Counted from the first letter of the stretch, positions 16,118 to 25,487 are shown. The stretch is DNA of 64,000 bases from Streptomyces sp. SID12501 (GCF_010550245.1 NZ_JAAGLU010000034.1:52301-116300); one strand, 5' to 3'. Program-made: numbers and translations. The notes: generated from the letters alone by a model not told the origin.

Positions 16118-16459
16118 GTCGAGAGAGTCGGCGAGTTGGCGTACGACGACACCAGGCCCGTGCTGCTCGACTTCCTGCCGCTGCTGGCCAAGCCGGCGTT
16201 CTGGAACTACCTGCCCACCGGCAGGCACGCGAGCTTCTACGACGTCTGGGCGGGCGCCGGAAAGCCCGACTCGGCCAAGCGCGAGGCGTTCCGGGCCCGG
16301 ATGCGCACCGACCTCACCCATGTCTTCGGTCTGCTGCGCGACGGCGTCCTCACCGCGAGGATCGCCGCCCGCTTCCCGCTGAGCGAGGCCGCCGCGGCCA
16401 TGGAGCTGGCGGAGTCCTCCGGCCGCACCGCCCTCGGCAAGATCATCCTCGTGCCCTGA
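16118..16459 (+). pseudogene. 3' remnant of a medium-chain dehydrogenase/reductase gene
   Basis: About 113 residues resemble only the C-terminal third of zinc-type or quinone-oxidoreductase-like MDR proteins: LPTGRHASFYDVW, then FGLLRDGVLTARIAARFPLSEAAAAMELAESS, ending GKIILVP. The Rossmann fold and catalytic domain are absent, and no plausible start or SD lies at the left boundary. The left limit is approximate, where similarity fades. It is probably a deletion leftover, located directly upstream of the serine hydrolase promoter. Confidence 0.7.
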
Positions 16460-16523
16460 TCTCGGCAGTCACCTCGACAGTCAACCTCGACAGTTACCTC
16501 GGCAGTCGCCTCCCGTGGGACCG

Positions 16524-18293
16524 TCAGCCCTTCTTCAGCACCAGCTCCACGTTCCGGTCCCCCGCGTCCCCCGACAGATCCATCCGTGCCCCCGGCGCGT
16601 TGAACGACAACTCCCGGTACAGCGACGCCAGTCCCGTCTGTGACAGGTCCGCGTAGTCCGTCCGGTGCGGGGCCGCCGACTCCACCATCGTCGTGAACAG
16701 CGAGAGCGTGCCGTCGTTGTTGTCCACCAGCTCGATGACACGGGCCAGTTGGGGGAAGTCGATGTGCGAGGCCGTCGAGATCTCCCAGAACGAGCGGTCG
16801 TCCGGGGCCGCGTGCGCGGTGATGACGTTGCGGTGGATGTGGCCGTTCACCCAGGCCAGGACGTTGCGGTGACTGGCGAGGAGGGCCACGACGTCCGAAC
16901 CGTCGTAGCGCCGCTCGTCCGGGTGGGCCGGGTCGCGGTGGGTGTTGGTCATCGACTCGCTGGTGTGGTGGCTGAAGACGACGGCGTACGAGCCTGTCTT
17001 CGCGTGCTCCTCCAACGTCCGGTGCAACCAGCGCAGTTGGGTCGCGTCGATCGAGCCCTGGTAGTGGCCGCCCGGGTCGGTGGTGTCGATGCTGATGCCG
17101 ATGACGTCGTCCGAGATGCGGAAGGTGTAGTACTGGGTGCCGGAGTCGAGGTTGGCTGTCGAGTAGCCGTGGCCGGCCGGGCCCACTCCCGCGTAGGCCG
17201 GGTCCAGGTGCGCCTTCAGATACTCGGCCCGGGTGAACGGGGCCCTGCTCTCGTCCGGGGTGACCGAGCGCAGGTCGCGCGTGTGGGCCTGGATCAGCTC
17301 CCGGAACCGGATGCCCCTCGGGTCGTCGGAGCTTCTGATCTGGTCCTGGAGCGCCTTGCTGCGCGCCGTCGGCAGATCCATCAGCTTCTTGCCGCCGACC
17401 GCGAAGTCGGTGAGGAAGGGGTCGCTCTGGGAGGCGTAGCAGCCGAGGGGGAGGGAGTCGTGGTTGCCGACCGTCGAGTACCAGGGCAGGTTCAGGCCGG
17501 GGCTGCGGACCTCCCGTATCGCCGCCGCGAGGAAGCCCTCGATGTGCGGGAAGCCGTCCTTCTTGTCGGAGTCGCGGGTGCCGGAGTCCGGCTGCCAGTA
17601 GAGCGGGAGGCCGCTGTTCTGGACGCCCTCGTAGTGGCGCGGGTCACCGGTGTTCGGCGTCAGGCGCCCGCCGCTCATCACCTTCATGAACCACTCCAGC
17701 TCGGAGTGCGCGTTGTTGTCCGTGTTGTCGCCGGTGGTCATCACGAACTGGAGCGGGGAACCGGTGACCGGGGCTCCGCTCAGCGCGTTGATCCGCTCGA
17801 CCAGCGAGGTCGCGCCCTGCACCGTCAGCGCGTCGTGCGGGCGCCAGGCGTGCCGGTCGGCCGAGCGCATGTACTCCAGGCGCAGCGGGTGCTGTACGTC
17901 GGTCAGGTGCAGGTCCGTGAACTGGACGAAGGCCGCCATCGTGGTCCGGCGGGCGGCCCTGGCCGAGTTCGGCGACGCCAGATCCGTACGCACCACCCGT
18001 CCCCACGCCGGGCCCTCGCCGAGGCGCCGGTAGCCGCCCGTGCCGAGGGGCGCGGAGACGGCGTTGAGCGTGGTGCCCCGGGTGGACGGGGCGAGCACGG
18101 CCGGCACCGCCTGGTGGGACACGGCCGCCGGGCCCTCGGCGGCTGCGGCTTCGGCCACTGTGGCGGCCTGGCTGTCGCTGGGCCGCAGCCCGTAGCCGAC
18201 GCCCGCCGAGACGGCCACCGCCCCGGCCGCGGCGAGTACCGTACGTCGATTGACCTCGTGCGTGGAGCTGACGACAGAGCGTGTGCGCGACAT
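16524..18293 (-). CDS. Tat-exported metallophosphoesterase (TIGR03767/PPA1498-like)
   Basis: A 589-residue calcineurin-like phosphoesterase. Metal-binding motifs run in order: FTDLHLTD, TTGDNTDNN, GNHD, FSHHTSES and NGHIHRN. The N-terminus has a twin-arginine signal (EVNRRTVLAAAGAVAVSAG), so it is folded before export. Length and motifs suggest the actinobacterial TIGR03767 group, whose substrate is not known. The ATG at 18293 has GGGGAGA upstream. An open frame reaching 18464 was not used because it precedes the Tat signal. Confidence 0.85.
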   Translation of the reverse strand: MSRTRSVVSSTHEVNRRTVLAAAGAVAVSAGVGYGLRPSDSQAATVAEAAAAEGPAAVSHQAVPAVLAPSTRGTTLNAVSAPLGTGGYRRLGEGPAWGRVVRTDLASPNSARAARRTTMAAFVQFTDLHLTDVQHPLRLEYMRSADRHAWRPHDALTVQGATSLVERINALSGAPVTGSPLQFVMTTGDNTDNNAHSELEWFMKVMSGGRLTPNTGDPRHYEGVQNSGLPLYWQPDSGTRDSDKKDGFPHIEGFLAAAIREVRSPGLNLPWYSTVGNHDSLPLGCYASQSDPFLTDFAVGGKKLMDLPTARSKALQDQIRSSDDPRGIRFRELIQAHTRDLRSVTPDESRAPFTRAEYLKAHLDPAYAGVGPAGHGYSTANLDSGTQYYTFRISDDVIGISIDTTDPGGHYQGSIDATQLRWLHRTLEEHAKTGSYAVVFSHHTSESMTNTHRDPAHPDERRYDGSDVVALLASHRNVLAWVNGHIHRNVITAHAAPDDRSFWEISTASHIDFPQLARVIELVDNNDGTLSLFTTMVESAAPHRTDYADLSQTGLASLYRELSFNAPGARMDLSGDAGDRNVELVLKKG

Positions 18294-18524
18294 GGCGCGG
18301 TCTCCCCGAGTGCGAACGCGTCGGAAGTGGTCACGGGCGATCGCAGTCGCGAACGTCCCGCTCACTCTGGATGCTTGGCACTGGGGATGACCTGCGCGTG
18401 AACGAGGCAGCAACGCGCGACGCCGATCTCCGTACGTGGATCTTGGGCCACCCGGCCCGTTCACGACCGCACGGCGAACGGCCCGGAGTCGGTCACTCCG
18501 CGTTCATCTGACGGGGTAGGTGAG

Positions 18525-18983
18525 CTACTCGCCCGCCTGCACGACCCTCCCCGTGACCGGCCGCTCCCGCCACAGCTCCAGCCCGACGATCACCGTCCGC
18601 GCCCTCCGCAGCCCCGCCACCGCGTCCAGGTCGTGCCAGGCGGCGAGGTCCGTGGAGCCGTTCGTCTCCGGGCGGAGTTCGCCGCCGGTGACCAGGCCCT
18701 CGTAGACCAACGCCAAACCCTGGTGGTCCACCGGGCGCCACCGGCGGTGGGTGAAGGTACGGCGGCGGGAGTCGATGCCCAGCAGGCCCGTCACGTCGAT
18801 GCGGTAGCCCGTCTCCTCCATGAGCTCGCGGCGGACCGTGTCGTACGGGTCCTCGCCGTGGTCCATGCCGCCGCCCGGCAGCACCCACTCGTGGCCGCCC
18901 TCGCCGTCGGGGCTGCGGGCGAGCAGGATCTGTCCGTCGCGGACGACAACGGCGTACGCGGCGACCCGCAGCGTCTTGCGCAT
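18525..18983 (-). CDS. Nudix hydrolase
   Basis: A 152-residue protein with a complete Nudix box (GGGMDHGEDPYDTVRRELMEETGY, shown as G-x5-E-x7-REL-x-EE-x-G near residues 36-58). It hydrolyses a nucleoside diphosphate linked to another group. The substrate cannot be inferred. The late segment (TDLAAWHDLDAVAGL) is typical of MutT-like ADP-sugar or (d)NTP hydrolases. It stands alone, about 230 bp upstream of the phosphoesterase gene. Confidence 0.88.
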   Translation of the reverse strand: MRKTLRVAAYAVVVRDGQILLARSPDGEGGHEWVLPGGGMDHGEDPYDTVRRELMEETGYRIDVTGLLGIDSRRRTFTHRRWRPVDHQGLALVYEGLVTGGELRPETNGSTDLAAWHDLDAVAGLRRARTVIVGLELWRERPVTGRVVQAGE

Positions 18984-19270
18984 ACGGGGACGTTAGCGTG
19001 CGGGGCGGGAATGTCGAGGTGGATTGTCCCCGAACGATGCCGGGTGGGTCATGGGACACCTAGCACGAAACACCGCGATTCGAGCTCCATCCAGTCAAAG
19101 CGCATCGCGGGTTTTCCCCACACGTTCATATCTTTTCGGTCAACCATCACCAAAAATCCGACCCTTGGGTAAAGCTATGTGACGGTCTGGCGTCGCATTC
19201 CGGACGCTCTTGGCCAAGGTCGATCAACTCGGCCGCCCAAAGCACGCTCCTTTACCTACAAGGGATGCAG

Positions 19271-22200
19271 ATGACCCTCACCCCTCAGCGCGCGCCGATC
19301 TCGGGCGCGAGACGTGTGGCGCGCATAGCCGCCGCCGCCGGACTGGTGGCCGCGCTCTCCGCGGCAGGGCCCATACCCATGGCCTTCTCCGCGGACACGG
19401 CGAAGGACGCGGCCCCGGCCGACGGCTCCGTCAAGTCGGCACACGAAAAGCTCGGCTCCGACGACGCCGAACTCCTCTCCGAGGCCAAGGCCGACGGGGA
19501 CAAGACCGTCACGCTGATGATCGCCACCGCGCCGGGCCAGACCGAGCAGGTCGCCGCGCAGCTGGACGCCGTCCAGGGCGGCCTCGTCGGCCGGACCTTC
19601 GACAAGGTCGGCTACGTCCGGGCGACCGTCCCGACCGCGAAGGCGGACGCGGCCATCGCCGCCGCCGCCAAGCTCTCCTCCGTGCACGGGATCGACCTCC
19701 GTCAGGACATCCCGCTGGACGACCCGACGCCGAGTGCAGACACCGCCTCCTCCGCCTCCAAGGGGAGTGCCACCAAGACTTATGCGGCGCCGGACAAGAA
19801 CACGCCCGCCGAGAACCCGTACAACCCGTCCTTCGAGACGGGCGCCGTCGACTTCGTGAAGAAGAACCCGAAGGCGGACGGCCGGGGCATCACCATCGGC
19901 ATCCTCGACTCCGGTATCGACCTGGCGCACCCCGCGCTGCAGAAGACCACCACCGGCGAGCGCAAGATCGTCGACTGGGTGACGGCCACCGACCCGGTCT
20001 CCGACGGCGACGGCAGCTGGCTGCGGCAGACGCGGGTGGTCGCCGGTCCGGCCTTCGCCATCACCACGGCCAGCCAGGGCACCGAGAACTTCACGGCGCC
20101 GGTCGGCGACTACAAGTTCAGCTACTTCTCCGAGGCCGTCACCGCCGGTGGCGACGAGGCCGGTGACGTCAACCGCGACGGCGACAAGACCGACGTCTGG
20201 GGCGTGCTGTACAACGCCGCCGCCGGCACGGTCACCGTCGACGTGAACGACAACCACGACTTCACCGACGACACCCCGATGAAGGCGTACAAGGACGGCT
20301 ACCAGGTCGGCTACTTCGGGACGGACAACCCGGCGACCGACGTCGTCGAGCGCATCCCGTTCGTCGTCGAGGTCCGCAAGGACGTCGTCTACAACGCGGC
20401 CGGCGCGAAGGCCGACTACGCGAACATCGGCATCATCTCGTCCGAGCACGGCACCCACGTCGCCGGTATCACCGCGGCGAACAGCCTGTTCGGCGGCAAG
20501 ATGAACGGTGCCGCGCCCGGCGCCAAGCTCGTGTCGTCCCGCGCCTGCCTCTTCGCCGCGGGCTGCACCAACATTGCGCTGACCGAGGGCATGATCGACC
20601 TCGTCGCCAACCGTGGCGTCGACATCGTCAACATGTCGATCGGCGGCCTCCCGGCGCTGAACGACGGCAACAACGCGCGCGCCGCGATTTACACGCGCCT
20701 GATCGACACGTACGGCGTACAGCTCGTGATCTCGGCCGGCAACTCCGGCCCCGGTGCCAACACGATCGGTGACCCCGGTCTGGCCGACAAGGTCATCTCG
20801 GTCGGCGCGTCCATCTCGAAGGAGACCTGGGCGTCCAACTACGGCTCGATCGTGTCGAAGAAGTACGCGATGCTGCCGTTCTCGTCGCGCGGCCCGCGTG
20901 AGGACGGCGGCTTCACGCCGACGATCACCGCGCCCGGCGCCTCGATCAACACCACGCAGACCTGGCTGCCGGGCTCCCCGGTCGCCCAGGCGGGCTACAC
21001 CCTGCCGGCCGGCTACTCGATGCTCCAGGGCACCTCGATGGCGTCCCCGCAGGCCGCCGGCGCCTCGGCGCTGCTGCTGTCGGCCGCCAAGGAGAAGGGC
21101 ATCGCCCTCTCCCCGGCCGACCTCCGCACCGCCCTCACCTCGAACGCCGACCACATCAAGGGCACGCAGGCGTACGAAGAGGGCTCGGGCCTCATCAACA
21201 TCGTGGACGCGTGGAAGGCCATCAAGGACGGCGCCACCGCCCACGACTACACGGTCAAGGCCCCGGTCGACACCGCGATCGACTTCGCGCTGAAGACCCC
21301 GGGCTTCGGCACCGGCCTCTACGACCGCGAGGGCGGCCTCAAGGCCGGCGTCAAGAAGTCGTACGAGATCACCGTGACGCGTACGTCCGGTCCCGCCAAG
21401 GCGATCCGGCACGAGCTGCACTTCGAGAACAACGCCGGTGACACCTTCAAGATCGTCGGCTCCGACGAGGTCAAGCTGGAGCTGAACAAGCCGGTCACCG
21501 TCAAGGTCGCCGCGAAGTCGGAGACGGCCGGCATCAAGAGCGCGATCCTCGAGGTCGACGACCCGAAGACCGAGGGCATCGACAAGCAGATCCTGACCAC
21601 GGTCGTGGTCTCGACGCCGCTCAAGTACACGTTCTCCGCGTCGAACTCGGTGCAGCGCAACAGCACCCAGTCCTACTTCCTGACCGTTCCCGAGGGCGCC
21701 AAGACCCTCGAGGTCGCGATCAGCGGACTGGCGGCCACCAGCCAGACCCGGTTCATCTCGATCCACCCGTACGGTGTCGCGGTCGAGGAGACCGGCACGC
21801 CGTACTGCTACAGCAACTACCCGAACACCAACGGCTGCGCGCCCGACGTGCGTTCGTACCCGAACCCGCAGGCCGGTGTCTGGGAGGTCGAGGTCGAGTC
21901 GCGTCGTACGTCGCCGCTGCTCGACAACCCGTACAAGCTGGACGCCACCCTCCTGGGCGCGACCTTCGACCCGGATGTCGTGACCGTTCCCGAGGCCAAG
22001 GTCGGCACGCCGATCGCCGCCTCCTGGAAGGTGACGAACAACCTCGCCGCGGTCGACGGCAAGCTGGTCGGCGGTCCGCTCGGCTCCTCCCTGAACGCCC
22101 GTCCGACCATCGCCGACGGTGAGACCCAGACGACCACGATCGAGGTGCCCGCGGGCGCCGCGTCCCTGGACGTCGCCATCGGCAACGTCTCGGACACTGC

Positions 22201-22582
22201 CGCCGACCTCGACCTGGTCGTGTACAACGCGGCCGGCACCGCGGTCGGCACCTCCGCCGACGGCGACTCGGAGGAGGCGGTCTCCATCGCCTCGCCCGCC
22301 GCCGGCACCTACACCGTCGAGGTCATCGGCTACGCGATCCCGGCCGGTACGACCACGTACGACTACCAGGACGTCTTCTACTCGGCCGCCCTGGGCTCCA
22401 TCCAGGTCGCCGACACCGCGGTGAAGCTCGCCTCGGGCGCCTCGGCGACCGTCTCCGGCAACATCGTCGCCTCGGCCGTCGCGCCGGCGGGCCGTGAGTT
22501 CTTCGGCCAGGTGTCCCTGGTGAACGCGCACGGCACGGTCGTCGGTACCGGCAACGTGCTGATCGAGAAGGTCACGCCGTAG
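19271..22582 (+). CDS. Large secreted subtilisin-like serine protease (S8)
   Basis: A 1103-residue exported protease. A signal peptide (about residues 15-40) is followed by an I9-like inhibitory propeptide (about 75-145). The catalytic triad is Asp at about 213 (ILDSGIDLAHP), His at about 392 (SEHGTHVAGI) and Ser at about 589 (GTSMASPQAAG). The Asp-His gap of some 180 residues is much longer than in subtilisin and holds an inserted beta-rich/PA-like region. The C-terminal 450 residues look like beta-sandwich modules (PPC-like). ATG 19271 was preferred to ATG 19265 because AAGGG ends just before 19265, too close for it. Confidence 0.9.
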   Translation: MTLTPQRAPISGARRVARIAAAAGLVAALSAAGPIPMAFSADTAKDAAPADGSVKSAHEKLGSDDAELLSEAKADGDKTVTLMIATAPGQTEQVAAQLDAVQGGLVGRTFDKVGYVRATVPTAKADAAIAAAAKLSSVHGIDLRQDIPLDDPTPSADTASSASKGSATKTYAAPDKNTPAENPYNPSFETGAVDFVKKNPKADGRGITIGILDSGIDLAHPALQKTTTGERKIVDWVTATDPVSDGDGSWLRQTRVVAGPAFAITTASQGTENFTAPVGDYKFSYFSEAVTAGGDEAGDVNRDGDKTDVWGVLYNAAAGTVTVDVNDNHDFTDDTPMKAYKDGYQVGYFGTDNPATDVVERIPFVVEVRKDVVYNAAGAKADYANIGIISSEHGTHVAGITAANSLFGGKMNGAAPGAKLVSSRACLFAAGCTNIALTEGMIDLVANRGVDIVNMSIGGLPALNDGNNARAAIYTRLIDTYGVQLVISAGNSGPGANTIGDPGLADKVISVGASISKETWASNYGSIVSKKYAMLPFSSRGPREDGGFTPTITAPGASINTTQTWLPGSPVAQAGYTLPAGYSMLQGTSMASPQAAGASALLLSAAKEKGIALSPADLRTALTSNADHIKGTQAYEEGSGLINIVDAWKAIKDGATAHDYTVKAPVDTAIDFALKTPGFGTGLYDREGGLKAGVKKSYEITVTRTSGPAKAIRHELHFENNAGDTFKIVGSDEVKLELNKPVTVKVAAKSETAGIKSAILEVDDPKTEGIDKQILTTVVVSTPLKYTFSASNSVQRNSTQSYFLTVPEGAKTLEVAISGLAATSQTRFISIHPYGVAVEETGTPYCYSNYPNTNGCAPDVRSYPNPQAGVWEVEVESRRTSPLLDNPYKLDATLLGATFDPDVVTVPEAKVGTPIAASWKVTNNLAAVDGKLVGGPLGSSLNARPTIADGETQTTTIEVPAGAASLDVAIGNVSDTAADLDLVVYNAAGTAVGTSADGDSEEAVSIASPAAGTYTVEVIGYAIPAGTTTYDYQDVFYSAALGSIQVADTAVKLASGASATVSGNIVASAVAPAGREFFGQVSLVNAHGTVVGTGNVLIEKVTP

Positions 22583-22599
22583 CGGTAGGCACGACCACA

Positions 22600-22636
22600 G
22601 GGCGGGCGTCCGGTACCTGGTACCGGGCGCCCGCCC
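22600..22636. terminator. Strong terminator of the subtilase gene
   Basis: Bases 22600-22617 pair with 22619-22636 over 18 bp with one internal T:G pair (core GGGCGGGCG, with CCGGTACC next to the loop). A single base separates the arms, so the true loop will open a few pairs. It lies 17 bases past the stop. Confidence 0.92.
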
Positions 22637-22678
22637 CTTCGCGTCTCACAAGCGGTTCACTCTCGGATCGCTCTCGGA

Positions 22679-23491
22679 TCACTCACACGGGAAGGCCCGT
22701 GACTTTGGCAACGCGGCCGTGATCCGGGCCCGTTGGGCGGCGATGTCCTTCTCGTCGGTGGTCCAGGTGTCGGGGGATCCGGCGCCCGCCGGGATGCCGA
22801 CCAGGGTGTGGTCGCCCACGGTCAGCCTGGGGGCGGCCTCCTGGTCCATCACGAACGTCACCTCGGCCGGGCCCTTGTCCGGCTTGTAGTAGCGGGCCAC
22901 GCGCAGGGTGATCCGGTCCTGTCCGGCACCGGGTCCGGGGTCGACGGCGGTGACCGTGCCCTCGACGACCAGACGGGCGCAGGCGAGGTATCCCGCGTTG
23001 CTCAGCGCACCCGGTTCGGCCCCGTCCTTGGCGCCCGCGCCGCTGTCGCTGTGCGGGGCGCGCGAGTAGGACGGCGCGGACTCGGCCGACGAGGACGTCG
23101 ACGCGTCCTCGGCCGCCCCGTTCCCGGCCTGCGAGATGAGCCACTCCGCCCCCGTGACCAGGGTCCCCGCAGCGGTCACGGCGGCGACACCGAGGGCGAG
23201 GGTGCGCAGCGGACGCCAGTACTGCCACTCCCGTACCGGCACCCGGGCAGGCCTGCGCACCGGCTTGTGCACCGCCTCGGACGCCGGCGCTGAAGCCGAC
23301 TCCGTTCGTTCCTGCTCCTGCGACGCCAGTGCGCCCCCGATGAGCCCCAACTGCTCGCGCAGCAGCGCCACATCGGCCGCCGCCGACCAGTGTTCGGCCA
23401 TGAAGTCGGCGTCCGTGAGGGCCTCTTCGGGCAGCGGATCGTCGATCAGCGCGGCCATCAACGCGTCCACGCCGTCGTATTCGGCGGCCAT
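22679..23491 (-). CDS. Single-pass membrane partner of the sigma factor (putative anti-sigma)
   Basis: A 270-residue protein. The N-terminal cytoplasmic part (about 90 residues, acidic) precedes one transmembrane helix (LALGVAAVTAAGTLVTGAEW). An extracytoplasmic domain rich in Ser/Ala then leads to a folded region (ARLVVEGTVTAVDPGPG, then TVGDHTLVGIPAG). It starts one base after the stop of the sigma-factor gene and is probably translationally coupled, as is usual for anti-sigma proteins. No HxxxCxxC zinc anti-sigma motif is present, so the role comes from context. Confidence 0.65.
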   Translation of the reverse strand: MAAEYDGVDALMAALIDDPLPEEALTDADFMAEHWSAAADVALLREQLGLIGGALASQEQERTESASAPASEAVHKPVRRPARVPVREWQYWRPLRTLALGVAAVTAAGTLVTGAEWLISQAGNGAAEDASTSSSAESAPSYSRAPHSDSGAGAKDGAEPGALSNAGYLACARLVVEGTVTAVDPGPGAGQDRITLRVARYYKPDKGPAEVTFVMDQEAAPRLTVGDHTLVGIPAGAGSPDTWTTDEKDIAAQRARITAALPKSRAFPCE

Positions 23492-23492
23492 G

Positions 23493-24023
23493 TCACACCA
23501 CCTCGTCCTCGTGCAGGCGGGCGCGCAATGCCCGTACCGCCGTGTGCAGCCTGCTCTTGACGGTGCCCTCCGGGATGCCCAGCTCCTCGGCGATCCCGCG
23601 TACTGGCAGGTCGGCGTAGAAGCGCAGGACCAGCACCTGGCGCTGGGGGTCGGGCAGGTCGTCGAGCCCCCGGGCGACGGCTAGGGACAACAGGCTCGTC
23701 TCCTCTCCGGAGGGGTGGGCCACCGGCTGGCGCAGGGAGGCGAGCCGCTCCCCCAGCCGTTCCTGGCGCCGCTTCGCCCGATGCCAGTCCATGGCGAGGT
23801 TGGAGGCGACGACCGCCGCCCACGCCGACACGTCACGCGGCGCCTCGTGTCCGTTCGCGGTGCGTTCCAGCAGCCGCAGGCGGACCTGCTGTACCCCGTC
23901 CAGCAGGTCCGCCTGCGGCACGCCGCCTAGCGCGAGCACCGCTCGGACCCTGCGCTCCTGCGCCGTGTCCAGCGGGTCGCCGTGGTCGTCCTCCTGGACG
24001 CGCCGGGCCTTTCTGCGCAGCAC
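23493..24023 (-). CDS. ECF-type RNA polymerase sigma factor
   Basis: A 176-residue sigma-70 family protein with region 2 (DVSAWAAVVASNLAMDWHRAKRRQER) and region 4 (LPDPQRQVLVLRFYADLPVRGIAEELGIPEGTVKSRLH). It lacks regions 1 and 3, as ECF sigmas do. The start GTG 24023 follows GGAGGG. It is cotranscribed with the membrane protein downstream, which probably holds it inactive until a signal arrives. The target promoters are unknown. No obvious duplicate of its own promoter motif was found in the window. Confidence 0.88.
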   Translation of the reverse strand: MLRRKARRVQEDDHGDPLDTAQERRVRAVLALGGVPQADLLDGVQQVRLRLLERTANGHEAPRDVSAWAAVVASNLAMDWHRAKRRQERLGERLASLRQPVAHPSGEETSLLSLAVARGLDDLPDPQRQVLVLRFYADLPVRGIAEELGIPEGTVKSRLHTAVRALRARLHEDEVV

Positions 24024-24287
24024 AGCACCCTCCCCCTCGCCGCGTTTTCTCTACGACGCCGAGGGCGCCCGAAACGTTCGGCCGCAGCGGAGACGTGCGT
24101 CACACCGTTACCGAAGCGAGACCCGGGCCCCGCCCGTCCCTGGTCGGCCCGGGTCCGTACAGCTTGCGCCCGAGGATCCCCACCGGGCGGGTTTCTCCAG
24201 CTCAGGATGGGTGCGGCCGGACGATCGCAACCGGGCGCGGCCGGTGCCCCGTCCCATTCCTCGGGCATGCCGGGCAAAGGATTGGAC
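24024..24287. other. Divergent intergenic region, sigma factor and asd
   Basis: No gene is supported here. It contains a 10-bp perfect inverted repeat (GACCCGGGCC, 24120-24129, with 24146-24155), which may be a transcriptional or structural element. The promoters for the sigma gene (minus) and asd (plus) must lie here but could not be assigned. Confidence 0.4.
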
Positions 24288-24347
24288 ATGTTGCCCCGGG
24301 TGGGACGCATGATGGAAATGCGCCGGTCACGCAAACCGGTCACGTAA
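24288..24347 (+). CDS. Possible Met-rich upstream ORF before asd
   Basis: A 19-codon ORF (MLPRVG...RMMEMRR...KPVT) with a good SD (AAAGGA at 24275-24280, seven bases from the ATG) ends 26 bases before the asd start. Four of its 19 residues are Met and the last is Thr. Both amino acids are made from the Asd product, so translational attenuation is conceivable. The last part overlaps a direct repeat CCGGTCACG (24323-24331, 24336-24344). Speculative. Confidence 0.35.
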   Translation: MLPRVGRMMEMRRSRKPVT

Positions 24348-24373
24348 TACAGCGCCATACAGAAGGAGTCGCC

Positions 24374-25393
24374 GTGAGGGTCGGAATCGTCGGAGCCACC
24401 GGTCAGGTCGGCACGGTCATGCGCAGGATCCTCGTCGAGCGCGAGTTCCCGGTCAGCGAGCTGCGGCTGTTCGCGTCGGCGCGGTCCGCGGGGTCGGTCC
24501 TCGACGGTGTGACGGTGGAGGACGCGGCGACGGCCGACTACACCGGCCTGGACATCGTGCTGTTCTCGGCGGGCGGCGCGACGTCCAAGGCGCTGGCGGA
24601 GAAGGTCGCCGCGCAGGGTGCCGTCGTGATCGACAACTCGTCGGCGTGGCGCCGGGACCCGGACGTACCCCTGGTCGTCTCCGAGGTGAACCCGCACGCG
24701 ATCGTCGACCGTCCCAAGGGCATCATCGCCAACCCGAACTGCACGACGATGGCCGCGATGCCGGTCCTCAGTCCGCTGCACGCGGAGGCGGGCCTCGACG
24801 CGCTGGTCGTCGCGACCTACCAGGCGGTGTCCGGTTCGGGTGTGGCGGGTGTGGCGGAACTGCACGGGCAGGCGCAGAAGGTGATCGCCGACGCGGACAA
24901 GCTGGCGCACGACGGTTCGGCGGTCGACTTCCCGGAGCCGCAGGTCTACAAGCGGCCGATCGCGTTCAACGTGGTGCCGCTGGCGGGCAATCTGGTGGAC
25001 GACGGTACGTTCGAGACGGACGAGGAGCAGAAGCTCCGCAACGAGTCCCGCAAGATCCTGGAGATCCCGGAGCTGAAGGTGTCCGGTACGTGTGTCCGCG
25101 TGCCGGTGTTCTCGGGGCACTCGCTCCAGGTGAACGCGCGGTTCGCGCGCCCGCTGTCGGTGGAGCGGGCGACGGAGCTGCTGGCGGGGGCGCCCGGTGT
25201 CGTCCTGTCGGACATCCCGACCCCCCTCCAGGCGGCCGGCCAGGACGCGTCGTTCGTGGGCCGGATCCGCGCCGACGAGACGGCGGAGAACGGGCTCGCC
25301 TTCTTCGTCTCCAACGACAACCTCCGCAAGGGCGCCGCGCTGAACGCGGTGCAGATCGCGGAGCTGGTGGCGGTGGAGCTGAGCGGGAAGTAA
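24374..25393 (+). CDS. asd: Aspartate-semialdehyde dehydrogenase
   Basis: A 339-residue cytosolic enzyme that reduces aspartyl-phosphate to aspartate semialdehyde with NADPH, the branch point to Lys/DAP, Met, Thr and Ile. It has the NADP fold GIVGATGQVGTVMRRIL at the N-terminus, the active-site Cys in NPNCTTMA and the active-site His probably in VPVFSGHSLQVN. The GTG at 24374 has AGAAGGAG upstream. Aspartokinase is not adjacent. A strong hairpin follows the gene. Confidence 0.95.
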   Translation: MRVGIVGATGQVGTVMRRILVEREFPVSELRLFASARSAGSVLDGVTVEDAATADYTGLDIVLFSAGGATSKALAEKVAAQGAVVIDNSSAWRRDPDVPLVVSEVNPHAIVDRPKGIIANPNCTTMAAMPVLSPLHAEAGLDALVVATYQAVSGSGVAGVAELHGQAQKVIADADKLAHDGSAVDFPEPQVYKRPIAFNVVPLAGNLVDDGTFETDEEQKLRNESRKILEIPELKVSGTCVRVPVFSGHSLQVNARFARPLSVERATELLAGAPGVVLSDIPTPLQAAGQDASFVGRIRADETAENGLAFFVSNDNLRKGAALNAVQIAELVAVELSGK

Positions 25394-25401
25394 CCGCATA
25401 G

Positions 25402-25424
25402 CAGGGTAGGAACAGCGAGGCTAC
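25402..25424 (+). repeat. Left copy of the direct repeat flanking the TA module
   Basis: CAGGGTAGGAA-N5-AGGCTAC, nine bases after the asd stop. It matches 26066-26088 at 20 of 23 positions in the same orientation, and between the two lie the toxin and antitoxin genes. Confidence 0.75.
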
Positions 25425-25441
25425 CGCCAGTACGACTCAGA

Positions 25442-25470
25442 GGGTGCTCACCGGCGACCGGTGGGCACCC
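25442..25470. terminator. Terminator between asd and the convergent toxin gene
   Basis: GGGTGCTCACCGG (25442-25454) pairs with 25458-25470 around a CGA loop (13 bp, one T:G pair). It is followed by CCTTT. Confidence 0.92.
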
Positions 25471-25487
25471 CCTTTCGCGTACGGAAG

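Noticed and set aside
18984..19270. Riboswitch upstream of the secreted subtilase
   Set aside because: Only a weak CGCGAT/ATCGCG pairing was seen. None of the conserved cores of cyclic-di-AMP or other riboswitches was recognised.
19256..22531. 1091-codon open frame opposite the subtilase
   Set aside because: The composition is Arg/Gly/Val/Asp repeats from the third-position GC of the real gene. The plus-strand frame has all catalytic motifs.
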